Positions 9,081 through 16,514 of a DNA stretch of 45,842 nt are shown in pieces. A program made the translations under genes and the position numbers. The notes under the pieces are model-generated. The model was not told the origin of the DNA, made no database searches, and saw only the letters and a list, made by a program, of their open reading frames with translations. Each line of letters opens with the position of its first letter. Within the stretch, counting starts at the first letter, position 1. Source of the stretch: Synechococcus sp. HJ21-Hayes (GTDB lineage: Bacteria; Cyanobacteriota; Cyanobacteriia; PCC-6307; Cyanobiaceae); assembly GCF_024345835.1 (NCBI RefSeq), contig NZ_JAGQBW010000021.1:1-45842 (forward strand), given 5' to 3'.

Positions 9081-9162
9081 CGCAGGATCGAAGGCAGCAG
9101 AGCTTGCAGGTTAGGCCCGACGGGGTGCTTCGCCCTCCGGAGTTGTGACCTGGGCTGGCGGT

Positions 9163-9336
9163 TCACCCCTCGTTGTCCAGCTGGCATTGGATCAGGCTGG
9201 GGTCCGTGAGGCGCTCCAGCACCCGCTGGAGATCCACGGGCGAGAGCTCGCCGTCGTGGCCCCACTTGAGGCTGGTGCTGGAGGCCCCAGCCTGGTCTGG
9301 GCCTGGATGGAGCGAGAGGTTGGTGTCTGGGCTCAT
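9163..9336 (-). CDS. Small hypothetical protein (57 aa)
   Basis: 57 residues from an ATG at 9336 (an ATG at 9366 would add 10). The N-terminal third is Pro/Gly/Ser-rich and probably disordered. The rest reads like a short helix pair (GELSPVDLQRVLERLTDPSLIQCQL). No signal peptide or membrane helix. It lies between the rubrerythrin gene and the secreted protein on the same strand. Unknown function; a real gene judged by amino-acid composition only. Confidence 0.45.
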   Translation of the reverse strand: MSPDTNLSLHPGPDQAGASSTSLKWGHDGELSPVDLQRVLERLTDPSLIQCQLDNEG

Positions 9337-9409
9337 GCCGATGGCTGCATGTCCTGATTCCAACACTAAAGCAGCGCTGGGTGCCTGCCGGTTGTTAGGG
9401 GATCAGAGG

Positions 9410-10123
9410 TCAGGCCGCCAGCAGTTCTGGCTCCCGGTAGGGAATGAAGTTGGCTTTGCGGGTGCCGCAAATCGGGCAGCTCCAATCGTCCGGAATGGCC
9501 TCAAACGGGGTGCCCGCCGCGATGCCGGAGTCCGGGTCGCCGGCTGCAGGGTCGTAGATCATTGAGCACACCTTGCAGATCCACTGGCCAGGCACGGGCT
9601 CCGGGGCCTCGCCGGCAACGCCGTTGCCATGGAGGGCCTGCAGGGCAACGGTGTAGCGATCGGCGTGATGGTGCTCAATCGGGGTGAGCAGTCCGAAGTT
9701 TTTGGCGGCGGTGCGGAAGATGCCAGCGTGTTCCTTGGATTCCTCGATCTGGCCGTGGAACTCGGCGGCGGCGTCGCTGTCGCGATCGGCCTGGGCCTGG
9801 GCGGCGAACTCTGGGTACATCGTTGTGTACTCGTAGGTTTCGCCCTCGATGGCCAGCTCCAGGCAGCGGGCCAGCACCGCTTGCTTCTCGGCCTCGCTGA
9901 GGCCGGCGGGATCCGCGATCACCAACTCAGGGTGCAGGAGGCGGAAGTGGGCAAAGGCGTGCTCGGTTTCCTGGTTGGCGGTGTCGCGGAACAGCCGCGC
10001 CAGCTCGGGGTTGCCGAGCTGCTTGGCCACATCCGCAAAGAAGAGGTATTTGCGATTGGCCATGCTCTCGCCGCCGAAGGCGGCCTCGAGGTTGGCGCTG
10101 GTGCTGGGCTTGGACAGATCCAT
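9410..10123 (-). CDS. rbr: Rubrerythrin
   Basis: 237 residues: an N-terminal ferritin-like diiron domain (about 1-150) with the expected carboxylates and histidine (E19, ANQETEHAF around E52/H55, [25 protein letters not shown]), and a C-terminal rubredoxin domain with C183-x2-C186 and C216-x2-C219 ([12 protein letters not shown]). Acts as a cytoplasmic peroxide reductase using electrons through the rubredoxin iron. Length and domain order are normal. It is divergently transcribed from sulfide:quinone oxidoreductase across a 171-bp gap that holds a perfect inverted repeat. Confidence 0.93.
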   Translation of the reverse strand: MDLSKPSTSANLEAAFGGESMANRKYLFFADVAKQLGNPELARLFRDTANQETEHAFAHFRLLHPELVIADPAGLSEAEKQAVLARCLELAIEGETYEYTTMYPEFAAQAQADRDSDAAAEFHGQIEESKEHAGIFRTAAKNFGLLTPIEHHHADRYTVALQALHGNGVAGEAPEPVPGQWICKVCSMIYDPAAGDPDSGIAAGTPFEAIPDDWSCPICGTRKANFIPYREPELLAA

Positions 10124-10150
10124 GGGGCCTGCGGTGGCAATGCAGCCAGA

Positions 10151-10180
10151 CTAACTCAAGTCGGAGTGAGTATGAGTTAG
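10151..10180. promoter_or_regulatory. Perfect 8-bp inverted repeat between divergent rbr and sqr
   Basis: CTAACTCA (10151-10158) and TGAGTTAG (10173-10180) are exact reverse complements separated by 14 bp. The inner sequence repeats the half-site theme (ACTCA, GAGTGAGT). It sits 28 bp from the rubrerythrin start and 115 bp from the sqr start, as an operator for one or both genes would. The regulator is unknown. Confidence 0.5.
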
Positions 10181-10294
10181 ATGGTGGGGTCCGGGCGGCT
10201 GGGTTGCGACCGGTCGGGGCCTGAGTCGCGATGGGGATGTCTTCTCTTGCTCTGGTTGCTAAATCAGGGATGAGGACCGCCGCAGCAGTAGGCC

Positions 10295-11530
10295 ATGGGC
10301 CATCACCAGGTGTTAGTCGTTGGCGGCGGAGCCGCGGGTATCACCGTGGCCGCCCGGCTCAAGCGCTTGCGCCCTGGCCTGGATCTGGCCCTGCTGGAGC
10401 CCTCCACCGATCACTATTACCAACCCGGCTGGACCCTGGTGGGTGCCGGGGTGTTCAGCCTCGAGCAGACCCGCCGCCCTGAGGCCAGCCTGGTTCCCGA
10501 TGGCGTCACCTGGATTCGCGAGGGCGCTGCCGGTTTTGACCCGGCTCAGAACAGGGTCACCACCACGGCTGGCCAGGTGCTCAGCTACGACGCCTTGGTG
10601 GTGGCCACCGGCATGAAGCTCTGCTGGGACGCCATTAAGGGTTTGCCTGAAGCCCTGGGTCAGGGTGGCGTGTGCAGCAACTACTCCAAGGATCACGCGG
10701 CCTACACCTGGGAGGCGATCCAGAATTTTCAGGGCGGCAATGCGGTGTTCACCTGCCCGCCCATGCCCATCAAATGCCCGGGTGCCCCCCAGAAGATCGC
10801 CTATCTGGCCGATGACGCCATCAAGCGGGACCCTGCTCTGGCCACCCGCAGCACGGTGATCTATGCCACGGCGACCCCTGGCATTTTTGGGGTGCCCACC
10901 TATGCCGCGCCCCTGCGGGAGGTGGTGGCTCGCAAGGGCATCGATGCCCGCTACAGCCATGTGCTCACCGAGGTGCGCGCCGCCAGTAAGGAGGCGGTGT
11001 TCAGCGTGAAGAAGGAAGGGGAGGGGCCCCGCGAGGAGGTGATCCCCTATGCGTTGCTGCACGTGACGCCGCCCATGGCCGCTCCCGAGGTGGTGGCCCA
11101 GAGCCCCCTGGCGGCTGCCTCAGGCTTTGTGGAGGTGGATCAGTATTCGTTGCAGCACGCGCGCTTCCCCAACGTGTTCGCCATTGGCGATGTGAGTGGC
11201 ATGCCCAACTCGAAGACGGCCGCCGCCGTGCGCGGCCAGGCGCCGGTGCTGGTGAGCAACCTGCTGGCTCAGCTCGATGGCGGCAAGGGGAGTGGCTCCT
11301 ACGACGGCTACAGCTGCTGCCCGCTGATCACCGGCTACGGCAAAACGATCATGGCCGAGTTCAACTACAAGCAGGAACCCACCCCCTCCTTCCCGCTCGA
11401 TCCCACGGTGGAGCGCTGGAGCATGTGGTGGGTGAAGGTGAATCTGCTGCCCTGGCTCTACTGGAACCGCATGCTCAAGGGCGCTGACCATGAGCGCCGC
11501 TTTATCCCCGGCTTGCCGGCGGCCCGCTAG
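10295..11530 (+). CDS. sqr: Sulfide:quinone oxidoreductase (SQR)
   Basis: 411-residue FAD-dependent disulfide oxidoreductase. The Rossmann FAD site VLVVGGGAAGITVAARL is at residues 6-22, the second FAD motif FPNVFAIGDVSG is near 295, and there are cysteines at 127, 154, 161 and 341-342 (TCPPMPIKCPG, YSCCPL). The DHYYQPGWTLVG segment after the first domain and the C-terminal amphipathic/aromatic segment (WVKVNLLPWLYWNRML) are typical of SQR proteins that sit on the membrane and pass electrons from sulfide to quinone. Likely oxidises sulfide for detoxification. It appears to lead an operon with the flavin reductase and pirin genes. Confidence 0.9.
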   Translation: MGHHQVLVVGGGAAGITVAARLKRLRPGLDLALLEPSTDHYYQPGWTLVGAGVFSLEQTRRPEASLVPDGVTWIREGAAGFDPAQNRVTTTAGQVLSYDALVVATGMKLCWDAIKGLPEALGQGGVCSNYSKDHAAYTWEAIQNFQGGNAVFTCPPMPIKCPGAPQKIAYLADDAIKRDPALATRSTVIYATATPGIFGVPTYAAPLREVVARKGIDARYSHVLTEVRAASKEAVFSVKKEGEGPREEVIPYALLHVTPPMAAPEVVAQSPLAAASGFVEVDQYSLQHARFPNVFAIGDVSGMPNSKTAAAVRGQAPVLVSNLLAQLDGGKGSGSYDGYSCCPLITGYGKTIMAEFNYKQEPTPSFPLDPTVERWSMWWVKVNLLPWLYWNRMLKGADHERRFIPGLPAAR

Positions 11531-11654
11531 GGCCCCAGCACCTGCAGCTGTTCTGCCCCCGACCGGTGAGGCTGTCATCCACCCGGGGCGGGATCTGGGG
11601 ATCACCCTTGCGCTGCCGGGCTACACCGGATTACCCCAGCTTGAATCCACGGCC

Positions 11655-12182
11655 ATGAGTGCTTCCCCCTCCACCGATGTGCTGGTGATCGCCGCCAGCA
11701 ACGGCCAGAACCTGCAGCTGGCGGAGCGCTTCGCCGCCGCTGCCCGCCAGCAGGGCCAGAGCGCTGCGGTGTTGGATCTCACCGCCATCCCGCTGCCGCT
11801 GTTCACGCCGCTGGCCCAGGCCGCTGGCATACCGCCGGCGCTGGCGGGGTTGCAGACCCGGCTGGCCGCTGCCCCCCGCTGGGTGATCTGCGCGCCGGAA
11901 TACAACGGCTCGATTCCACCGGTACTCACCAGTGCCATCGCCTGGCTGTCGGTTCAGGGGGATGACTTCCGTGCCCTGTTCAACGGCCGACCCGTAGCGA
12001 TTGCCACCCACTCCGGCGGCGGCGGCCACCTTTTGATGGCTTCTCTGCGGCTGCAGCTGGCCCATCTCGGTGCCCACGTGGTGGGCCGCCAGCTGGTGAG
12101 CAACGGCACCCATCCTGCCAAGGACGACTCCATCGCCGATCTGATCACCCGGCTGCACCAGCTCCTAACCCCGCAACCATGA
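11655..12182 (+). CDS. NADPH-dependent FMN reductase family protein
   Basis: 175 residues with a flavodoxin-like fold: an N-terminal strand and phosphate loop (VLVIAASNGQNLQL), the family motif CAPEYNGSIPPVLTSAIAWL around residues 80-100, and a later strand RPVAIATHSGGGGH. Such enzymes reduce FMN or quinones with NAD(P)H. The frame is open from 11490, but the upstream extension overlaps sqr and is Pro/Ala-rich; the ATG at 11655 starts directly before the fold. It overlaps the pirin start by ATGA. The SQR-flavin reductase-pirin order suggests a redox or sulfide stress operon. Confidence 0.85.
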   Translation: MSASPSTDVLVIAASNGQNLQLAERFAAAARQQGQSAAVLDLTAIPLPLFTPLAQAAGIPPALAGLQTRLAAAPRWVICAPEYNGSIPPVLTSAIAWLSVQGDDFRALFNGRPVAIATHSGGGGHLLMASLRLQLAHLGAHVVGRQLVSNGTHPAKDDSIADLITRLHQLLTPQP

Positions 12183-12922
12183 GCACCGCCACCCCCGCAT
12201 CCGCCACCGCCTCTGGCCTGGTGTTCCGCCCAGCTGCCGATCGCTTCCATAGCCAGCTGGACTGGCTCGACAGCTGGCACAGCTTTTCCTTTTCCAGCCA
12301 CTTCGACCCGGCCTGGATGGGCTTTGGCCCCCTGCGGGTGATCAACGACGACACCATTGCGCCAGGCCGCGGTTTCGGGATGCACCCCCACCGCGACATG
12401 GAGATCATCACGGTGATGGTGGAGGGCCAGCTCAACCACCGCGATTCGCTGGGCCATGCCGAGGTGTTGCGCGCCGGCGAGGTGCAGCGCATGAGCGCCG
12501 GCACCGGCGTGGTGCATAGCGAGATCAACGAGGGCGACCAGGCCTGCCGCCTCCTGCAGATCTGGATCGAGCCCAGCAGCACCGGCATTCCCCCGGCCTA
12601 CGGGCAGAAACCCTTCACCATCGGCCCCGGCTGGACACCCCTGCTGGATCCCGATCAGGCTGGCGGCGCCATGGCGATCCACCGGCCGGTGCGCCTTTGG
12701 CGGGCCCGGCCCCAGCCCGGTGAACGGCTGGAGTTGCCGATTGCACCAGGTTGTCAGACCTGGATGCAGCTGATCGATGGGGGCGGGGCGTTGCGGGGCG
12801 AGGGTCTGCCTGCCCAGCTGCAGCGGGGCGATGGCCTTGGTTGGACTGCCGCTACAGCCAGTCCCGTTGCGTTCACCGCTGCTGGCAGTGGGGCCGATCT
12901 TCTCGTGTTTGCGTTCGGCTGA
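12179..12922 (+). CDS. Pirin-family cupin protein
   Basis: 247 residues. The N-terminal cupin carries the metal-binding pattern of pirins: HPHRDMEIITVMVEG and later MSAGTGVVHSEIN. The characteristic lead-in WHSFSFSSHFDPAWMGFGPL and the linker QIWIEP are also present. The second, degenerate cupin occupies residues ~150-247. Pirins are non-haem iron proteins; some have quercetinase activity, others act as redox-sensitive regulators, so substrate is unknown. Start overlaps the flavin reductase stop (ATGA), indicating coupling. Confidence 0.92.
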   Translation: MSTATPASATASGLVFRPAADRFHSQLDWLDSWHSFSFSSHFDPAWMGFGPLRVINDDTIAPGRGFGMHPHRDMEIITVMVEGQLNHRDSLGHAEVLRAGEVQRMSAGTGVVHSEINEGDQACRLLQIWIEPSSTGIPPAYGQKPFTIGPGWTPLLDPDQAGGAMAIHRPVRLWRARPQPGERLELPIAPGCQTWMQLIDGGGALRGEGLPAQLQRGDGLGWTAATASPVAFTAAGSGADLLVFAFG

Positions 12923-12993
12923 GGCGCTCCAGCCCACCTGCAGATGTTGTGAAGGCGACGCCCCTACGCCTTCGCCTGCATCAGCCTTGACCC

Positions 12994-13275
12994 ATGGCTC
13001 ACTGCTCTTCCCGCGTCTATCGGTTGCTGGATGGCCAGGGCTTGCCCCACCCTGAGCTCGATGACCTGTTCGAGTCGTTGGAAGCGGCCCAGGAGGCCGC
13101 CCATCGTTGGTGTGAGGCAAAGGGTCTGATTCCCCAGCTGGCCGATGCCCGCGTCATCCAAACCGTGGTGGCCCAGCAGTTCGGCGTGGAGGTGAGCACC
13201 CTGAAGGGTGATTGGCGCACCCTGCGCCACGCCGGCCCGGCAGGGCAGGTGATGCCGCGGTTGCAACAGGCCTGA
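12994..13275 (+). CDS. Small protein, paralogue A of a tandem pair
   Basis: 93 residues. Its pattern YRLLDGQGLPHPELDDLFES, EAAQEAAHRW and GVEVSTLKGDWRTLR recurs in the gene at 13441-13653, so the two are diverged duplicates. No signal peptide or membrane segment; mixed alpha/beta. A 7-bp perfect hairpin (12951-12973, arms GAAGGCG/CGCCTTC) precedes it. The family seems to be a small cyanobacterial one that I cannot name. Function unknown. Confidence 0.65.
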   Translation: MAHCSSRVYRLLDGQGLPHPELDDLFESLEAAQEAAHRWCEAKGLIPQLADARVIQTVVAQQFGVEVSTLKGDWRTLRHAGPAGQVMPRLQQA

Positions 13276-13440
13276 TTCGTCCCCTCGCCCTGGCCACCCC
13301 GGCGGTGACAGGGCTACGGCGTGCTCTGGCTGGTGCAGGCCCTGATCGATTGGTCTATGCCGAAACGGCAGCCGCTGTGACAGCGCCTGGCCCTGGCTTC
13401 GATCAGGTTCAACCCCTTGTTCTGTTCGTAGGTGTTGGCG

Positions 13441-13653
13441 ATGGTGATGGCCTCATCACCCCGGTGGTACCGGCTGGTGGATCAGCAGGGGGTGCCCCAC
13501 CCCGTGCTGGACGATCTCTATGACTCTCTTGACGCAGCCTGGGCCGAGGCCCAGAGCTGGTGGCTGACCAACGTGAGCGCTGAACCCGTGGGCATCGGGG
13601 TGGAGGTGAGCACCGCTAGCGGCTGCTGGCGCACCCTGCGGCCCCCAGGCTGA
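13441..13653 (+). CDS. Small protein, paralogue B of a tandem pair
   Basis: 70 residues from an ATG at 13441 (an in-frame start at 13432 adds three). Matches the preceding gene at YRLVDQQGVPHPVLDDLYDS, DAAWAEAQSWW and GVEVSTASGCWRTLR, but lacks about 20 residues in the middle and the C-terminal tail. The 165 bp between the two genes shows no other coding signal. It ends just before the glnN regulatory region. Function unknown. Confidence 0.6.
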   Translation: MVMASSPRWYRLVDQQGVPHPVLDDLYDSLDAAWAEAQSWWLTNVSAEPVGIGVEVSTASGCWRTLRPPG

Positions 13654-13666
13654 GTCAGCCTCTAAA

Positions 13667-13686
13667 TTGGTATCCGCTGATACCAA
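13667..13686 (+). promoter_or_regulatory. NtcA-type site (GTA-N8-TAC) upstream of glnN
   Basis: GTATCCGCTGATAC (13670-13683) is an exact GTA-N8-TAC and sits in a perfect 8-bp inverted repeat, TTGGTATC/GATACCAA. NtcA activates nitrogen genes, including glnN in other cyanobacteria, from such sites placed about 22 bp before a -10 box. Here TTCCAT (13706-13711) or CATAGT (13709-13714) lie at roughly that distance. Site seen; NtcA control inferred. Confidence 0.65.
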
Positions 13687-13687
13687 A

Positions 13688-13707
13688 AAGGGCGCCATGG
13701 CGCCCTT
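13688..13707. repeat. 20-bp perfect palindrome between NtcA site and glnN
   Basis: AAGGGCGCC followed by its mirror arm forms an uninterrupted 20-bp palindrome centred on the CATG at 13696-13699. It occupies the spacer between the NtcA-type site and the presumed -10. Its central ATG opens a 10-codon frame (13697-13729) that stops 5 bp before glnN. On the minus strand the hairpin is followed by five T, so it could also terminate antisense transcription. Confidence 0.55.
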
Positions 13708-13734
13708 CCATAGTTCCATTGGATCCTGATCACA

Positions 13735-15903
13735 ATGCCCAGCCCTGAGCGCTTCGCTGCCCTTCAGACCATTCAGCGTCGCAAGCCTGCGGCCGTCCAG
13801 CCGGCCCCGGCCCTCAGTGAGATCTGGGCCAGTGATGTCTTCACCCTCGACAAGATGAAGGAGGCGCTGCCCCGCAGCGTGTTCAAGTCGATCCAGAAGA
13901 CGATCCGCGAGGGCGGCAAGCTCGATCCCTCGGTGGCCGACTCCGTGGCCATGGCGATGAAGGAGTGGGCCACCAGCCGTGGTGCCCTCTATTACGCCCA
14001 CGTTTTCTACCCGCTCACCAACCTCACGGCCGAGAAGCACGACGGCTTCATCGTGCCCAAGGGCGATGGTCGGGCCATCACCGAGTTCACCGGCAAGTTG
14101 CTGGTGCAGGGCGAGCCCGATGGCTCCTCCTTCCCCAACGGTGGCTTGCGCTCCACCTTTGAGGCCCGTGGTTATACGGCCTGGGATGTCACCAGCCCTG
14201 CCTGGCTGATGCGCACCCCGAATGGGGTGACCCTCTGCATCCCCACCGTGTTCGTGTCCTGGACCGGTGAGGCCCTCGACAAGAAGACACCGCTGCTGCG
14301 CTCCAACGCGGCGGTGAATGCCCAGGCCCAGCGCCTGCTCAAGCTCCTGGGCAACCAGGAGGTGGCACCCATCAACTCCAGTTGCGGTGCCGAGCAGGAA
14401 TACTTCCTGGTGGACAACGCCTTCATGTCCCTCCGGCCCGACCTTCAGCTCGCCGGTCGCAGCCTCTTTGGTGCCCCTCCGGCCAAGGGCCAGCAGTTCG
14501 ATGACCACTACTTCGGCGCCATCCCCGAGCGCGTCCAGGTGTTCATGCAGGACGTGGAGGATCAGCTCTACCGCCTGGGGGTGCCGGCCAAGACCCGCCA
14601 CAACGAGGTGGCTCCAGGCCAGTTCGAGATTGCGCCGGTGTACGAGGCCGCCAATGTGGCCACCGATCACCAGCAATTGATCATGACGGTGCTGAAGAGC
14701 ACCGCCAAGCGCCACGGCTTCACCTGCCTGCTGCACGAGAAGCCCTTCGCCGGCGTGAACGGCAGCGGTAAGCATGTGAACTGGTCGATCGGCAACAGCA
14801 CCCAGGGCAACCTGCTGGATCCCGGCAATACTCCCCACGAGAACATGCAGTTCCTGCTGTTCTGCGGCGGTGTGATCCGGGGTGTGCATCAATACGGCCC
14901 CCTGCTGCGGGCTGTGATCGCCACCGCCAGCAACGACCATCGCTTGGGTGCCAACGAGGCCCCTCCGGCGATTATTTCCATGTACCTCGGCAGCCAGCTC
15001 GAGGACGTGTTCAACCAGATCAAGGCCGGTGAGCTGAAGAGCTCCGCCAGCGGCGGCGTGATGCGCCTTGGCGTAGACAGCCTGCCGGAATTCCCCAAGG
15101 ACGCCGGCGATCGCAACCGCACCTCCCCCTTCGCCTTCACCGGCAATCGTTTTGAGTTCCGTGCCGTGGGCTCTGGTCAGTCGGTGGCTGGTCCGCTGGT
15201 GGCTCTGAACACGATCCTGGCGGACTCTCTGGGCTGGATGGCTGATCAGCTGGAGGGCCGTCTGGCGGCCGGTGAAAGCGTGGAATCGGCGGCCTTCGCC
15301 GTGTTGCAGAAGATCACCCAAGACCACGGCAACGTGATCTTCGGCGGTGATGGCTATTCCAGCGAGTGGCACCACAAGGCTGTGCACGAGCGTGGCCTTG
15401 AGAACCTGCGCACCAGTGCTGACGCCCTGCCCGTGCTCCAGCGCCCGGAGGTGCGGGATCTGTTCGCCCGCCACAGCGTGCTGAGCCCGGTGGAGCTGGA
15501 AAGCCGCTTCGAGGTGTACGCCGAGCAGTACTGCCTGGCGATTGAAGTGGAGGCCAAGTTAGCCCTGCGCATGGCCCGCACTCAGGTGTATCCCGCTGTC
15601 ACCACCTACCTCGGCGAGCTGGCCGGATCCCTGCAGGAGCAGGAGTCGATTGGCCTGTCGCCCTCCCGCGACGTGGCCCAGCAGATTGCCGCCCTCAACC
15701 GGCAAGTTCTGGATCGCGCCACTGCCCTGGAAACCGCCCTTGGTTCAGCTCCCCACGGTGCCAGCGCCCACATGCGCCACTGCGCCGACCAGCTGATGCC
15801 GTTGATGGGTGAGCTGCGCGCCGCCGTGGATGGCCTCGAGGTGCTGGTGGATGACACCGCCTGGCCCTTCCCCACCTACCAGGAGATGCTCTTCGTGCGC
15901 TGA
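13735..15903 (+). CDS. glnN: Glutamine synthetase type III
   Basis: 722 residues, the usual length of GSIII (types I and II are 350-470). N-terminal GSIII domain ([14 protein letters not shown], then [11 protein letters not shown] and [19 protein letters not shown]), then the catalytic core with [44 protein letters not shown] and [20 protein letters not shown]; the C-terminus is helical. It makes glutamine from glutamate, ammonia and ATP, and in cyanobacteria it is induced by nitrogen shortage. The NtcA-type site 52 bp upstream agrees. No strong Shine-Dalgarno is seen before the ATG. A strong terminator follows 40 bp downstream, so it is probably monocistronic. Confidence 0.97.
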   Translation: MPSPERFAALQTIQRRKPAAVQPAPALSEIWASDVFTLDKMKEALPRSVFKSIQKTIREGGKLDPSVADSVAMAMKEWATSRGALYYAHVFYPLTNLTAEKHDGFIVPKGDGRAITEFTGKLLVQGEPDGSSFPNGGLRSTFEARGYTAWDVTSPAWLMRTPNGVTLCIPTVFVSWTGEALDKKTPLLRSNAAVNAQAQRLLKLLGNQEVAPINSSCGAEQEYFLVDNAFMSLRPDLQLAGRSLFGAPPAKGQQFDDHYFGAIPERVQVFMQDVEDQLYRLGVPAKTRHNEVAPGQFEIAPVYEAANVATDHQQLIMTVLKSTAKRHGFTCLLHEKPFAGVNGSGKHVNWSIGNSTQGNLLDPGNTPHENMQFLLFCGGVIRGVHQYGPLLRAVIATASNDHRLGANEAPPAIISMYLGSQLEDVFNQIKAGELKSSASGGVMRLGVDSLPEFPKDAGDRNRTSPFAFTGNRFEFRAVGSGQSVAGPLVALNTILADSLGWMADQLEGRLAAGESVESAAFAVLQKITQDHGNVIFGGDGYSSEWHHKAVHERGLENLRTSADALPVLQRPEVRDLFARHSVLSPVELESRFEVYAEQYCLAIEVEAKLALRMARTQVYPAVTTYLGELAGSLQEQESIGLSPSRDVAQQIAALNRQVLDRATALETALGSAPHGASAHMRHCADQLMPLMGELRAAVDGLEVLVDDTAWPFPTYQEMLFVR

Positions 15904-15942
15904 TCGCCCTTCAGGAGAAAGGCTGCGCTGCAGCTGCATAGG

Positions 15943-15968
15943 GCACCAGCTTTGGCTGGTGCTTTTTT
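15943..15968 (+). terminator. Rho-independent terminator of glnN
   Basis: GCACCAGC, loop TTTG, GCTGGTGC, then six T: a perfect 8-bp stem with U-tract, 40 bp after the glnN stop. Confidence 0.92.
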
Positions 15969-16127
15969 ATTGCCTGCATTCCAATGCCTTTGCCATTGAA
16001 AGCCCCGCAGGTCATGATGAGTTGACGAGATAGAAATGCTGCTTTTATGCATTAGTGCAAATGCAGTGCATTCTTTCAGTGTTTGGCGATGAAGGGATAT
16101 CATGGCAATACGAGTTATTGCCCCTCA

Positions 16128-16292
16128 ATGCCCCGCATTACCATTGCGGTGCCCGATGAAGATCATCGGGCGCTGAAGCTCTTGGGCATCCTCGAGGGCA
16201 AGAGTCTTGGTTCCATTCTTGCCGAAGCTGTTCGTTTTTACCTGAGGCATAAAGGTGCTTACGACCTAGATGTCACCTCGAAAAAGAGCTGA
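16128..16292 (+). CDS. Ribbon-helix-helix (CopG-like) small DNA-binding protein
   Basis: 54 residues from the ATG at 16128 (earlier in-frame ATGs from 16083 would add a non-conserved lead). The order is strand RITIAVP, helix DEDHRALKLLGILEG, and helix SLGSILAEAVRFYLRHKG, the ribbon-helix-helix plan of CopG/MetJ proteins. A 160-bp AT-rich gap after glnN precedes it. Members are transcription factors or antitoxins; no toxin gene is recognisable next door. A second RHH-like gene follows 45 bp downstream. Confidence 0.65.
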   Translation: MPRITIAVPDEDHRALKLLGILEGKSLGSILAEAVRFYLRHKGAYDLDVTSKKS

Positions 16293-16337
16293 TCTTGATC
16301 GCTGCCTGAAGGTCTTGCTTGGTGGTTGTTCCAGCTC

Positions 16338-16514
16338 ATGATGGAGTTTGATTCCAGCCTGTTCCCTCGGCGGCTCGAGCTGGAGTTGCCGGTTGAGATG
16401 ATCGAGCAGTTGGAGCAGCGGGCTGATCGTTCGGGTCGTTGTCTGGCAGAAGTGCTGGTGGAGCTGCTCTCGGCCCAGCTTGATCCCCCTGAGGGATCAG
16501 CGGAGCACCGCTGA
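16338..16514 (+). CDS. Second ribbon-helix-helix-like small protein
   Basis: 58 residues: strand RLELELP, helix VEMIEQLEQRADRSG, helix RCLAEVLVELLSAQL, then a short polar tail. This matches an RHH domain even though sequence identity to the upstream gene is low. Starts possible at ATG 16338 or 16341, or TTG 16326. Its last 18 bp overlap the 3' end of the convergent FAD monooxygenase gene. Function as regulator or antitoxin is inference from fold only. Confidence 0.55.
   Translation: MMEFDSSLFPRRLELELPVEMIEQLEQRADRSGRCLAEVLVELLSAQLDPPEGSAEHR

Noticed and set aside
11954-13120. Minus-strand frame opposite the flavin reductase and pirin genes
   Set aside because: Shadow frame: His/Pro/Gly-rich, overlaps two genes with clear family motifs.
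13456-15474. Long open minus-strand frame (about 670 codons) opposite glnN
   Set aside because: Antisense shadow of a GC-rich gene: His/Gly/Leu-rich, low-complexity, no family pattern. glnN on the plus strand has all its motifs.
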